10,255 nucleotides of DNA, taken from Planctomycetales bacterium (GTDB lineage: Bacteria; Planctomycetota; Planctomycetia; Isosphaerales; Isosphaeraceae). A program made the position numbers and the translations under genes. Under the pieces are notes generated by a model. That model ran no database searches, was not told where the DNA came from, and worked only from the letters and a program-made list of their open reading frames with translations. Positions 1 through 6,000 of this stretch are shown in pieces (the first letter of the stretch is position 1; each line of letters opens with the position of its first letter). Location: contig DAHZZC010000269.1 in assembly GCA_027435495.1 (NCBI GenBank), forward strand, positions 1 through 10,255, read 5' to 3'.

Positions 1-667
1 CGCGCCCGGCCGCCGCCAGGGCGATCAGGACGGCCGTCGGGGCGGGGGCGGCGTCGCGCGAGACGCCGTCGGGGGGGGACGTGCTCTGGCCCCGGTCGAT
101 CAGCGCGGTCGCCATCTGGCTCGGCAGGCCCTCGATGGTCATCGGGTTGGTCTCGATACCATCCCGCCGCGACCAGCCGTAGCCCAGGAGGGTCCACAGG
201 TCATCGAACCCACCACTCAACGATTGGATTCCCTCGACCTCCTGGAGCAGGCTGCTGTCGGTGCCGTCCTCCGACACGAGGCCCGTGCTGCCCACGAAGT
301 TCTGGAGCGGACCCGCCGCCTCGATCCCCGATTCGTAAGTGGTCGTCCAGGTTCCCCCCGTGACGCTCCCGGACGGGTCGGTCGTCATTGGACCGATCAC
401 CGCGATGCTCAGGTTCGTCCACTGACCGCCGCCGGCGAGTCCATCGCTTCCATCGGCGCTCTCATCCTCCGACGAGTAGGACGTCGCGGTGCCGCCGGAG
501 ACAGTCGAGGAGAACTCGGCGCTGTCGTCATAACTATAGGTTAAGGGAAAGGTCGGGCCGTAGCCCCCATCCGCGACCGCGAGCCCACCCTCGGAACCGC
601 TCTCATCAACAGTGTAAGCGCCCAGGGTATCGAACGTCCCGATGGCCTCATGACTGGCCGTCTGCAC
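1..667 (-). CDS. Partial exported-type protein with PEP-CTERM-like tail (3' end off window)
   Basis: This minus-strand frame is open from the left edge through the whole region. It encodes an acidic, Ser/Thr/Gly/Asp-rich protein typical of extracellular planctomycete proteins, with stretches such as GGTWTTTYESGIEAAG and DDLWTLLGYGW. Its last visible residues, near 1-60, are RDAAPAPTAVLIALAAAGR. A Pro-Ala-Pro start followed by a hydrophobic segment is what a PEP-CTERM-type sorting tail looks like; the basic end that should follow lies outside the window. The 5' end is a problem. The frame has no ATG before residues well inside the protein, and no signal peptide is seen in any minus frame upstream. 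The GTG at 667-665, with AGGA four bases before it, is only a best guess. The frame stays open beyond 840, opposite the next gene's leader. It may be a 5'-truncated remnant. Function unknown. Confidence 0.5.
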   Translation of the reverse strand, partial: MQTASHEAIGTFDTLGAYTVDESGSEGGLAVADGGYGPTFPLTYSYDDSAEFSSTVSGGTATSYSSEDESADGSDGLAGGGQWTNLSIAVIGPMTTDPSGSVTGGTWTTTYESGIEAAGPLQNFVGSTGLVSEDGTDSSLLQEVEGIQSLSGGFDDLWTLLGYGWSRRDGIETNPMTIEGLPSQMATALIDRGQSTSPPDGVSRDAAPAPTAVLIALAAAGR

Positions 668-686
668 CCCATCCTGCCACGGGGAA

Positions 687-762
687 CCCGAAACGGGGAC
701 CTCCCTAGAATCTCGACGTGATCTGGGCAATTTGGCGGGGCCCGTGTGCCCGAAACGGGGAC
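687..762. repeat. 14-bp direct repeat, two copies
   Basis: The 14-mer CCCGAAACGGGGAC occurs exactly at 687-700 and again at 749-762, 62 bases apart. Each copy contains the short hairpin CCCG-AAA-CGGG. The copies lie between the putative 5' end of the minus-strand exported-protein frame and the peptidase gene. They could be a family-specific intergenic repeat, the scar of a small mobile element, or chance in GC-rich DNA. No transposase is nearby. Confidence 0.6.
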
Positions 763-941
763 TAAGGCGGTGGGCCGGCTGGCCGGATATGCTGAGATCA
801 TCTTGTCGACGGTTCGCCAGGTCGTGAGTCGTGGGCGGATCAAGGAGTCGGACGCAATCGATGGACTTCCCGACGGCGGATTTCTGGTCGGTCGAACTTC
901 GTCCCCCGGCCTCTTTTCCGCCTGTCCATGAGGGGGCGAGC

Positions 942-1712
942 GTGCTGAGATTTTTTGGTCGTCGGCGTCGGGAGCAGGAGATCCGCTCGCGACCTTTCCC
1001 GCCCGACTGGTTCGCGGTCGTCGATCGGAATGCGTCGTTCTTCCGGCGGCTCTCCGAGGACGACCGCCGCGAGTTGCTGGGCCATATTCAGGTCTTTCTG
1101 GCCGAGAAGACTTTTGAGGGCTGCAACGGTCTTGAGCTGACCGACGAAATTCGGGTGACCATCGCCGCGCACGCCTGTCGGCTCCTGCTCCGTCGCCAGG
1201 TCGACGTCTTTCCCCGGCTGATTACAGTTCTCGTCTATCCGTCGGCGTATGTGGCGCGGGACGTCGAGCCGATCGCCGGCGGCGGCGTGCTGGAAGGGGA
1301 AGTGGTTCGGCTCGGCGAGGCGTGGAAGGACGGCGTCGCGGTTGTCTCGTGGGATGAGGTGCGCACAATGGCGATCGGGGAGACACCCGGCCGGAACCTG
1401 ATCCTGCACGAGTTCGCCCACATCCTCGACATGGAAGACGGCGCCCCCGACGGGACGCCCGTTCTCGCCGACCGCCGACTGTACGCCGTCTGGTCGGCCG
1501 TGATGGAGGACGAGTACGATCGACTGCGACGCCTCGATCACATCGGCCGCTACTCCGTGCTCGATCCCTATGGCGCCACGAATCCGGCCGAGTTCTTCGC
1601 TGTCGCCACGGAGGCGTTCTTCGAGAAAGCGACCGTGCTCAAGCGACGGCATCCCAAGCTCTACGAGGTCTTGCTGGCGTTCTACCGCCAGGATCCGGCC
1701 GAGACGGGTTGA
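942..1712 (+). CDS. mtfA: MtfA-like zinc-dependent metallopeptidase (M90 family)
   Basis: Predicted 256-residue cytoplasmic zinc peptidase, close to the roughly 265 residues of Escherichia coli MtfA. The zinc-binding motif HEFAH is at residues 156-160 (LHEFAHILDMEDG). The expected downstream glutamate ligand is E224 in NPAEFFAVATEAFF, followed by the family ending (RRHPKLYEVLLAFYRQDP). The GTG at 942 is chosen as start because AGGGGG at 931-936 is a well-placed ribosome site and the protein then begins LRFFGRRRREQE, as family members do. An in-frame GTG at 831 would add 37 low-quality residues. In E. coli, MtfA binds the repressor Mlc and so influences glucose PTS expression. No Mlc or PTS gene is visible here, so the substrate in this organism is unknown. 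The gene converges on the carbonic anhydrase-like gene with only 7 bases between the stops and no terminator hairpin. Confidence 0.9.
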   Translation: MLRFFGRRRREQEIRSRPFPPDWFAVVDRNASFFRRLSEDDRRELLGHIQVFLAEKTFEGCNGLELTDEIRVTIAAHACRLLLRRQVDVFPRLITVLVYPSAYVARDVEPIAGGGVLEGEVVRLGEAWKDGVAVVSWDEVRTMAIGETPGRNLILHEFAHILDMEDGAPDGTPVLADRRLYAVWSAVMEDEYDRLRRLDHIGRYSVLDPYGATNPAEFFAVATEAFFEKATVLKRRHPKLYEVLLAFYRQDPAETG

Positions 1713-1719
1713 GGCCCAG

Positions 1720-2223
1720 TCAGAGCGTCGGCGGGACGATCGGGAAGTCTCCTTCGCGGTGCTGCCTCGCCCGTTCGACGTAATGCCGCCAACCGTGCTC
1801 CAGCCGGGCGGTGGTCGGCTCGTCCACGGGGCGCAACACCTTCGCCGGAAGACCGACGACCAGCGAGCCGGGGGGAATGATCATCCCCTCCAGCACGACC
1901 GCTCCCGCGCCGATCACCGAGCCCCGGCCGATGACGGCCCTGTTCAAGACGATCGCGCCCATGCCGATCAGGCAATCGTCCTCGATCGTGCAGCCGTGCA
2001 GGATCACCCGGTGGCCGACCGTCACCCGATCACCGACCGTGCATGGGACGCCTGGGTCGGCGTGGATCATGGTCAGGTCCTGGATGTTGGTCTGCGAGCC
2101 AATCGTGATTCGATCGGTGTCGCCGCGGAGGACGGCGTTGTACCAGACGCTTGACTCGGGGCCGAGGTGGACGTCTCCCAGTACGATCGCGCCGGGGGCG
2201 ATGAAGGCGGACGGGTCGATCAT
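1720..2223 (-). CDS. Gamma-class carbonic anhydrase-like hexapeptide-repeat protein
   Basis: This 167-residue protein is built from hexapeptide repeats of the left-handed beta-helix type (for example AFIAPGAIVLGDVHLGPESS and later IGAGAVV). The fold forms trimers with metal sites between subunits. The three zinc-ligand histidines expected in the gamma carbonic anhydrase family are visible as H54 (MIHAD) and H71 and H76 (VGHRVILHGC). The acidic loop carrying the proton-shuttle glutamate of archaeal Cam is not evident, as is common in the YrdA/CaiE/PaaY-like branch. Actual CO2 hydration activity is therefore uncertain. The usual C-terminal helix follows (LEHGWRHYVERARQH). The start codon overlaps the stop of the upstream gene as ATGA at 2220-2223, indicating an operon with coupled translation. 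Confidence 0.92.
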   Translation of the reverse strand: MIDPSAFIAPGAIVLGDVHLGPESSVWYNAVLRGDTDRITIGSQTNIQDLTMIHADPGVPCTVGDRVTVGHRVILHGCTIEDDCLIGMGAIVLNRAVIGRGSVIGAGAVVLEGMIIPPGSLVVGLPAKVLRPVDEPTTARLEHGWRHYVERARQHREGDFPIVPPTL

Positions 2224-3263
2224 CGACGAGGCTCCTCGGGAACGAGCAGGCGGACAAGCTGGCCGCGATGGTCGGAGTGCGGGCCGTCAAAGAGAGCCTC
2301 GGATCGGATCCGCAAACGATCCCCGACCCAGATGTGATCGATATCATAAACCGGGACCCAGGCCGGGAACGTCCCTCGCCATCCGGGAGCGAACCGCCCG
2401 GCCAGGCGATAGCCGAGTCCTGCCAGGCCGTCGAAGCCGAGGCTCCGCGCGGGGGTGTTGAAGTCGCCGAGGACCAGGTCGAACGGTCGCCCGGCCAGCC
2501 TGGCCTCGCGGCAGGCCGCGGCGATGGCGCCAAGGAAGGGTAATCGCGATTGAGTGGGCCGGCTGATCCCGTCGACGACGAGGAGGCGAAGCGGGCGGCC
2601 GTCGACCCTGGCCGCAACCGCCATCCCCGCGCCGCCGGAGAACCGGAAATGCCCTTCCATGCGGAGCGGCCATCGTGAGGCGACCACCAGGTGATACCAG
2701 TACGGGCTTGTCGGCTCGTTCTGGACCTCAACCAAAGAGGCCCCTGGGCCGAGGTCGCGAACGAGCTGGGCCATCCAGTCGGCGGGTGGGGCCTCGCTCA
2801 GGACGATCAGGTCGGGATTCCTCGCGACCAGGTCGGCGCGCTGGTCGGACCAGGTTTGCGGGCTCCGAACCGGTCCGCCGCCCCAGAGGACATTTTCGTG
2901 CAGGATGCTGACCTCGCGATCGCCGGGGCGCGAATCCTCGGAGCCGCCGGTGCCGATCATCGTGGCCGAAGACCAGGCGATTGCTGCCGCGCCCATCGCC
3001 GCGAGCGCGAACTTCGGGCTCGAAATCGCCCGGCCCCGGCAGGGCAGGTCGACGACGAGGGCGATCGCGCCGATCATCGGCAACGGGATGTACATCAGGA
3101 GCGCCGAAGCGGGGACCGGATCGCGGACGAGCTGACCAGCCAGCCCGGCCGCGATCATCGCGGCGAGTCCCACCGCGCCGGCCCTCAGAATCCAGAACTG
3201 GGCCCAACGCCTCCAGGAGGCCGACGAGAGCGGTGGGTTGTTGCGGTGAGTCGCCTCGATCAT
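2220..3263 (-). CDS. Membrane-anchored endonuclease/exonuclease/phosphatase family protein
   Basis: The protein has 347 residues. Three hydrophobic segments (about 25-45, 54-72 and 86-104) precede an EEP (DNase I-like/sphingomyelinase-like) phosphodiesterase domain from about 117. Family landmarks are N124 (LHENVLWG), the metal-binding E157 (DLIVLSEAP), GDFN at 266-269, DIDHIW at 307-312 and SDH at 330-332 near the C-terminus. The position after the central strand that often carries a catalytic histidine reads LLVVDGISRPTQ here, with Asp-Gly instead. The topology places the catalytic domain outside the cytoplasm or on the membrane face. Substrate (nucleic acid, phospholipid or other phosphodiester) cannot be told from sequence. 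ATG at 3263-3261 is preceded by GAGGA at 3271-3267. This is the first gene of a two-gene operon with the hexapeptide protein. Confidence 0.87.
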   Translation of the reverse strand: MIEATHRNNPPLSSASWRRWAQFWILRAGAVGLAAMIAAGLAGQLVRDPVPASALLMYIPLPMIGAIALVVDLPCRGRAISSPKFALAAMGAAAIAWSSATMIGTGGSEDSRPGDREVSILHENVLWGGGPVRSPQTWSDQRADLVARNPDLIVLSEAPPADWMAQLVRDLGPGASLVEVQNEPTSPYWYHLVVASRWPLRMEGHFRFSGGAGMAVAARVDGRPLRLLVVDGISRPTQSRLPFLGAIAAACREARLAGRPFDLVLGDFNTPARSLGFDGLAGLGYRLAGRFAPGWRGTFPAWVPVYDIDHIWVGDRLRIRSEALFDGPHSDHRGQLVRLLVPEEPRR

Positions 3264-3357
3264 CGATCCTCGTTCTACTGAGCGTTGCCTAAAGCAGTCA
3301 ACGCGGTCGGCTCAATACGCTCCGGGTCTGTCGGCCATGGGGGCCGTGAAGTGTACT

Positions 3358-3363
3358 ATTTTA
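3358..3363 (-). promoter_or_regulatory. Possible -10 element for the EEP/gamma-CA operon
   Basis: The minus strand reads TAAAAT here, inside a short AT-rich island (about 3351-3365) in an otherwise GC-rich divergent intergenic region, 95 bases upstream of the EEP start. It matches five of six bases of the TATAAT consensus. No convincing -35 box is visible, so this is only a candidate. Confidence 0.25.
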
Positions 3364-3443
3364 TGCAACGCTCGGTCAGATGATGTCGGTGGTCGTGTGG
3401 AACTTCAAGCAGGCCCCTCGGGCGAGACAACACATGTCCGGGG

Positions 3444-3474
3444 CTCTCTGAAGGTTTTCGATTCCTTCGGAGAG
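3444..3474. promoter_or_regulatory. Inverted repeat upstream of the keto acid decarboxylase gene (operator or leader hairpin)
   Basis: Arms CTCTCTGAAGG (3444-3454) and CCTTCGGAGAG (3464-3474) are complementary at 10 of 11 positions; the eleventh is a T-G pair. The 9-base spacer is TTTTCGATT. Arm centres are 20 bases apart, about two helical turns, as in many dimeric repressor sites. Just downstream, TATCAT at 3485-3490 could serve as a -10 element, with its -35 region falling on the right arm. A second short palindrome, CCGATCGG, lies at 3508-3515. Operator function is inferred. Confidence 0.45.
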
Positions 3475-3559
3475 ATGGCCTCTGTATCATCATTGCTCTT
3501 GCTCGGGCCGATCGGGCAGTGGACCGATGGGCCGTCGGAGGACGGGAGGGCATCGGCCG

Positions 3560-5212
3560 ATGAAGCTGACCGAGTACCTGTTCCACCGGATACGTGAGCT
3601 GGGCGTCGATTGCACGTTTGGTATACCGGGCGACTTCGTCCTGCCGGTTTACGCGGTGCAGGAAGCGGTCGGGATGCCGACCGTGGTCTGCGCCCACGAG
3701 CCGGGCGTCGGCTTCGCGGCAGACGGCTATGCACGGTTCCGGGGCCTCGGTGTTGCGATCGTCACCTACGGTCCTGGTGCCCTCAACGCGATCAACCCGA
3801 TCGCCTGTGCGTACGCCGAGCAATCGCCGGTGCTGGTCGTCAGTGGAGGGCCCGAGGTGGCGCTCCGCCGTCCCGATCTGAACCTTCACCACGTCGTGAA
3901 GGATTATGAGAGCCAGCTTCGGATCCTCCGCGAGGTGACGGTGGATGCGGCGATTCTCGCCGACCCGGCCTCAGCGCCCGAGGCGATCGACCGGGTCCTT
4001 CGGAATGTGGTGGGCTCGAAGCGGCCGGGATATCTGGAGATCCCGCGTGACCGGGTCGCGGTCGAAGTCGCCGATCCGGCCGGGCCGCTGATCGTCCCGC
4101 CCGATCCGGGCTCGTCGGAGGCGATCGCCGGGGCGATCGACGAGGCGGTCGGTGAGATGGTCGGCATGCTCCGCTCGGCGAGCCGTCCGGCGCTTTACGT
4201 CGGGGTCGGCATCCGTCGACACGGGCTGACCGGGGCCGTTGTCCGGCTGGCGGAGCGGCTGGGCGTCCCGGTCGTCACCGACCTGCTCGGCAAGGCGGCG
4301 TTTCCCGAGAGCCACCCGCAATTCGCCGGAGTCTACCTCGGGGCACTCGGCGACCCGGGCGTTCGCGCGCTGCTGGACGAATCGGACTGCGTTCTCGGGA
4401 TCGGCGTGGTCGCCACCGACCTGGGCACCGGCTTCTGGACCCAGCGGATCCACCCGACGGCCCGCGTGATGATCGACGCCAACGCGGTGCAGGTCCGCTA
4501 TCACCGCTATGACGGCCTGCCGATCGCCGAGGTGGTCGCGGCGCTGCTGGATCGCGTTCCCGCCGAGAGGCCGGCGCAGGTCTTCACCGCGGTTCGATCG
4601 TCCGGGTCCGACGCCTCGGCCGATCCGGCGAGGCCCGGCGCTCTCCGTCCGGGCGAGGTCATCGAGGTCCTTCGTGGGCTCGATCAGTCACGGTACAGTT
4701 TCGTGGCCGACGTGGGTGATAGCTGGTTTATCGGGCTGGAGCTGCGCGCCGACGTCTTCCTCGCGGCCGGATTCTATGCCTCCATGGGATTTGCCGTTCC
4801 GGCGGCGCTCGGGGCGGGGATGGCGGAACCGTCACGCCGGCCGTTTGTCCTCGTCGGTGACGGTGCCTTTCAGATGACCGGAACCGAGCTGGCGACACAC
4901 GTCGACCAGGGCCTTCGGCCGATCATCCTCCTGTTGAACAATAGCGGTTATGGGATGCTCGAAGCCATCGATCACCCGAGGACATACTACGAGCGCAGAA
5001 CCTGGGATTACCCCGCGATGGCCCGGGCGCTGGGAGCTGGGGCCGAGCGGGTCGGGACGTCGGCGGAATTGACCGCAGCCCTCGCCCGAGCTGAGGCTGC
5101 CGAGGGTGCCTATCTCATTGAGGTCATCACCGCCCGCGACGACCTGTCGCCGATCATGGCCCGGATTCGGACGCATGTTCACACAGCGTTCCGCATTCAG
5201 ACGGCCGGATGA
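3560..5212 (+). CDS. Thiamine diphosphate-dependent alpha-keto acid decarboxylase (pyruvate/indolepyruvate decarboxylase type)
   Basis: This 550-residue protein has the usual family length and three-domain plan: an N-terminal PYR domain, a middle domain, and a C-terminal diphosphate-binding domain. Catalytic residues known from Zymomonas pyruvate decarboxylase can be matched: D25 (GIPGDF), the cofactor-activating E47 (CAHEPGVGFAADGYAR), the His pair H110-H111 (LNLHHVVKD) and E468 (GYGMLEAIDH). The thiamine diphosphate/Mg motif runs from GDGAFQ at 433 to NN at 460-461. This set argues for a true non-oxidative 2-keto acid decarboxylase giving an aldehyde and CO2, not an acetolactate synthase. 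Substrate choice among pyruvate, indolepyruvate and branched-chain keto acids is not decidable by eye. The ATG at 3560 is preferred over a GTG at 3527 because GGGAGGG at 3544-3550 precedes it and MKLTEYLFHRI is the expected N-terminus. It is transcribed alone, divergent from the EEP operon and convergent with the thioredoxin gene, 20 bases from its stop. Confidence 0.87.
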   Translation: MKLTEYLFHRIRELGVDCTFGIPGDFVLPVYAVQEAVGMPTVVCAHEPGVGFAADGYARFRGLGVAIVTYGPGALNAINPIACAYAEQSPVLVVSGGPEVALRRPDLNLHHVVKDYESQLRILREVTVDAAILADPASAPEAIDRVLRNVVGSKRPGYLEIPRDRVAVEVADPAGPLIVPPDPGSSEAIAGAIDEAVGEMVGMLRSASRPALYVGVGIRRHGLTGAVVRLAERLGVPVVTDLLGKAAFPESHPQFAGVYLGALGDPGVRALLDESDCVLGIGVVATDLGTGFWTQRIHPTARVMIDANAVQVRYHRYDGLPIAEVVAALLDRVPAERPAQVFTAVRSSGSDASADPARPGALRPGEVIEVLRGLDQSRYSFVADVGDSWFIGLELRADVFLAAGFYASMGFAVPAALGAGMAEPSRRPFVLVGDGAFQMTGTELATHVDQGLRPIILLLNNSGYGMLEAIDHPRTYYERRTWDYPAMARALGAGAERVGTSAELTAALARAEAAEGAYLIEVITARDDLSPIMARIRTHVHTAFRIQTAG

Positions 5213-5232
5213 TACCGGTCGAAGGGGCCCGA

Positions 5233-5817
5233 TCAGTCGGTCTTCCTGTCAGGAGAAGGCGAGCCCTCGGTGGAGAGCTTCTCCAGCATCGCGATCGTCT
5301 CGGGGCTGTCCCAACTGGCGGACCCGACCTCGCTGGCCGCGATCCTGCCGTCGGGTCCGATGATGAAGGTGGCCGGGATGCCGGCCGTCTGGAAAACGCG
5401 GGGGATCTCCTGCGAGCGGAAGAAGTCCATCTTCCACGACCGACCTTTGAGGAAGCTCCGGACAAGGTCGGTTGTGTCGTCGACCGAGACGCAGACGAAG
5501 GCGATTCCCCTGTCCTTGAGCCGCGGCTCCTCGGCGAGTCGGGCGATCGACGGCATCTCGGCGACGCAGGGGCCGCACCAGGTCGCCCAGATGTTCAGGA
5601 AGACAGTCTTGCCCCGATAGGCTTCGAGCGAGGCCGGCCGATCCTGGAGGTCGACCATCTCCCAGGCGAAGTCGGCAGGCTGGCCGCCTCCCCCGCCGTC
5701 GAGCCGGGGCGCTGACGGGCCGGGTCCGAACACCGAGAGCAGGAGTACCCAGAGGGCGCAGAAGCCGATCGCCATCAGGAGCCATCGACGCGATGTGGGC
5801 TCGGATGTCTGGCTCAT
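5233..5817 (-). CDS. TlpA-like membrane-anchored thioredoxin family protein
   Basis: This 194-residue protein has a basic N-terminus, then one hydrophobic anchor (about 12-30), then a Gly/Pro-rich linker and a thioredoxin fold. The redox site is WATWCGPC with cysteines C81 and C84. The conserved cis-proline is P148 (AGIPATFI), followed by the IIGPDGRI strand. This is the TlpA/ResA type, a periplasmic membrane-tethered thiol-disulfide protein. Such proteins reduce disulfides during cytochrome c maturation or act in related redox roles; no cytochrome c biogenesis gene is adjacent, so the partner is unknown. The ATG at 5817-5815 follows AAGGA with a six-base gap. The gene has its own leader and probable promoter, so it is probably not merely the distal gene of the spermidine-synthase unit lying 183 bases upstream. 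Confidence 0.9.
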   Translation of the reverse strand: MSQTSEPTSRRWLLMAIGFCALWVLLLSVFGPGPSAPRLDGGGGGQPADFAWEMVDLQDRPASLEAYRGKTVFLNIWATWCGPCVAEMPSIARLAEEPRLKDRGIAFVCVSVDDTTDLVRSFLKGRSWKMDFFRSQEIPRVFQTAGIPATFIIGPDGRIAASEVGSASWDSPETIAMLEKLSTEGSPSPDRKTD

Positions 5818-5823
5818 GGAATT

Positions 5824-5838
5824 CCTTCGATTTGAAGG
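5824..5838 (-). promoter_or_regulatory. Hairpin covering the thioredoxin gene ribosome site
   Basis: On the minus strand CCTTC and GAAGG, with a five-base loop, form a perfect 5-bp stem just before the start codon. The right arm contains most of the AAGGA ribosome-binding site. The stem could dampen initiation, but it is short and no switching partner is clear. Confidence 0.35.
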
Positions 5839-5844
5839 TGCTGC

Positions 5845-5860
5845 GGGGCCGGATGGCCCC
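5845..5860. promoter_or_regulatory. GC-rich hairpin in the thioredoxin gene leader
   Basis: GGGGCC (5845-5850), loop GGAT, GGCCCC (5855-5860) form a perfect 6-bp GC stem. On the plus strand a TTTTT run follows, but ten bases after the stem, and no plus-strand gene enters from the left. A classical terminator is therefore doubtful. On the minus strand the hairpin sits in the presumed 5' untranslated region of the thioredoxin gene. Confidence 0.35.
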
Positions 5861-5963
5861 GATCGTCCCTGTTTTTATTGCCGAACGATCATCCAGGCGG
5901 GTTGCCGAGGAGGTACGAGAAACCCCAGGCACCGTCCGGATGATCGCGTACCGGACCTCTCCC

Positions 5964-5969
5964 ATTATA
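5964..5969 (-). promoter_or_regulatory. Probable -10 box (TATAAT) for the thioredoxin gene
   Basis: The minus strand carries an exact TATAAT, flanked as CTCC-TATAAT-GGGAG, between the end of the spermidine-synthase frame (6001) and the thioredoxin start (5817). An exact consensus is rare in DNA this GC-rich. No good -35 hexamer lies 16-18 bases upstream, so promoter strength is unclear. It would give a leader of about 140 bases. Confidence 0.45.
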
Positions 5970-6000
5970 GGAGCCGGTTCCAGTCGAGGATTCACCGCGA

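Noticed and set aside
746..931. Possible small plus-strand gene of 61 codons starting GTG before the peptidase
   Set aside because: It begins within the direct repeat, lacks a ribosome site and resembles no known small protein; more likely chance.
831..941. N-terminal extension of the peptidase from GTG at 831
   Set aside because: The extra 37 residues have no family counterpart, and the GTG at 942 has a good ribosome site and family-like N-terminus.
840..1652. Long minus-strand open frame of 270 codons opposite the MtfA-like gene
   Set aside because: It lies antisense to a gene with clear zinc-peptidase motifs and has no recognisable motif of its own; long antisense frames are expected at this GC content.
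5845..5875. Rho-independent terminator on the plus strand
   Set aside because: The T run begins ten bases after the stem, and no plus-strand transcript is expected there.
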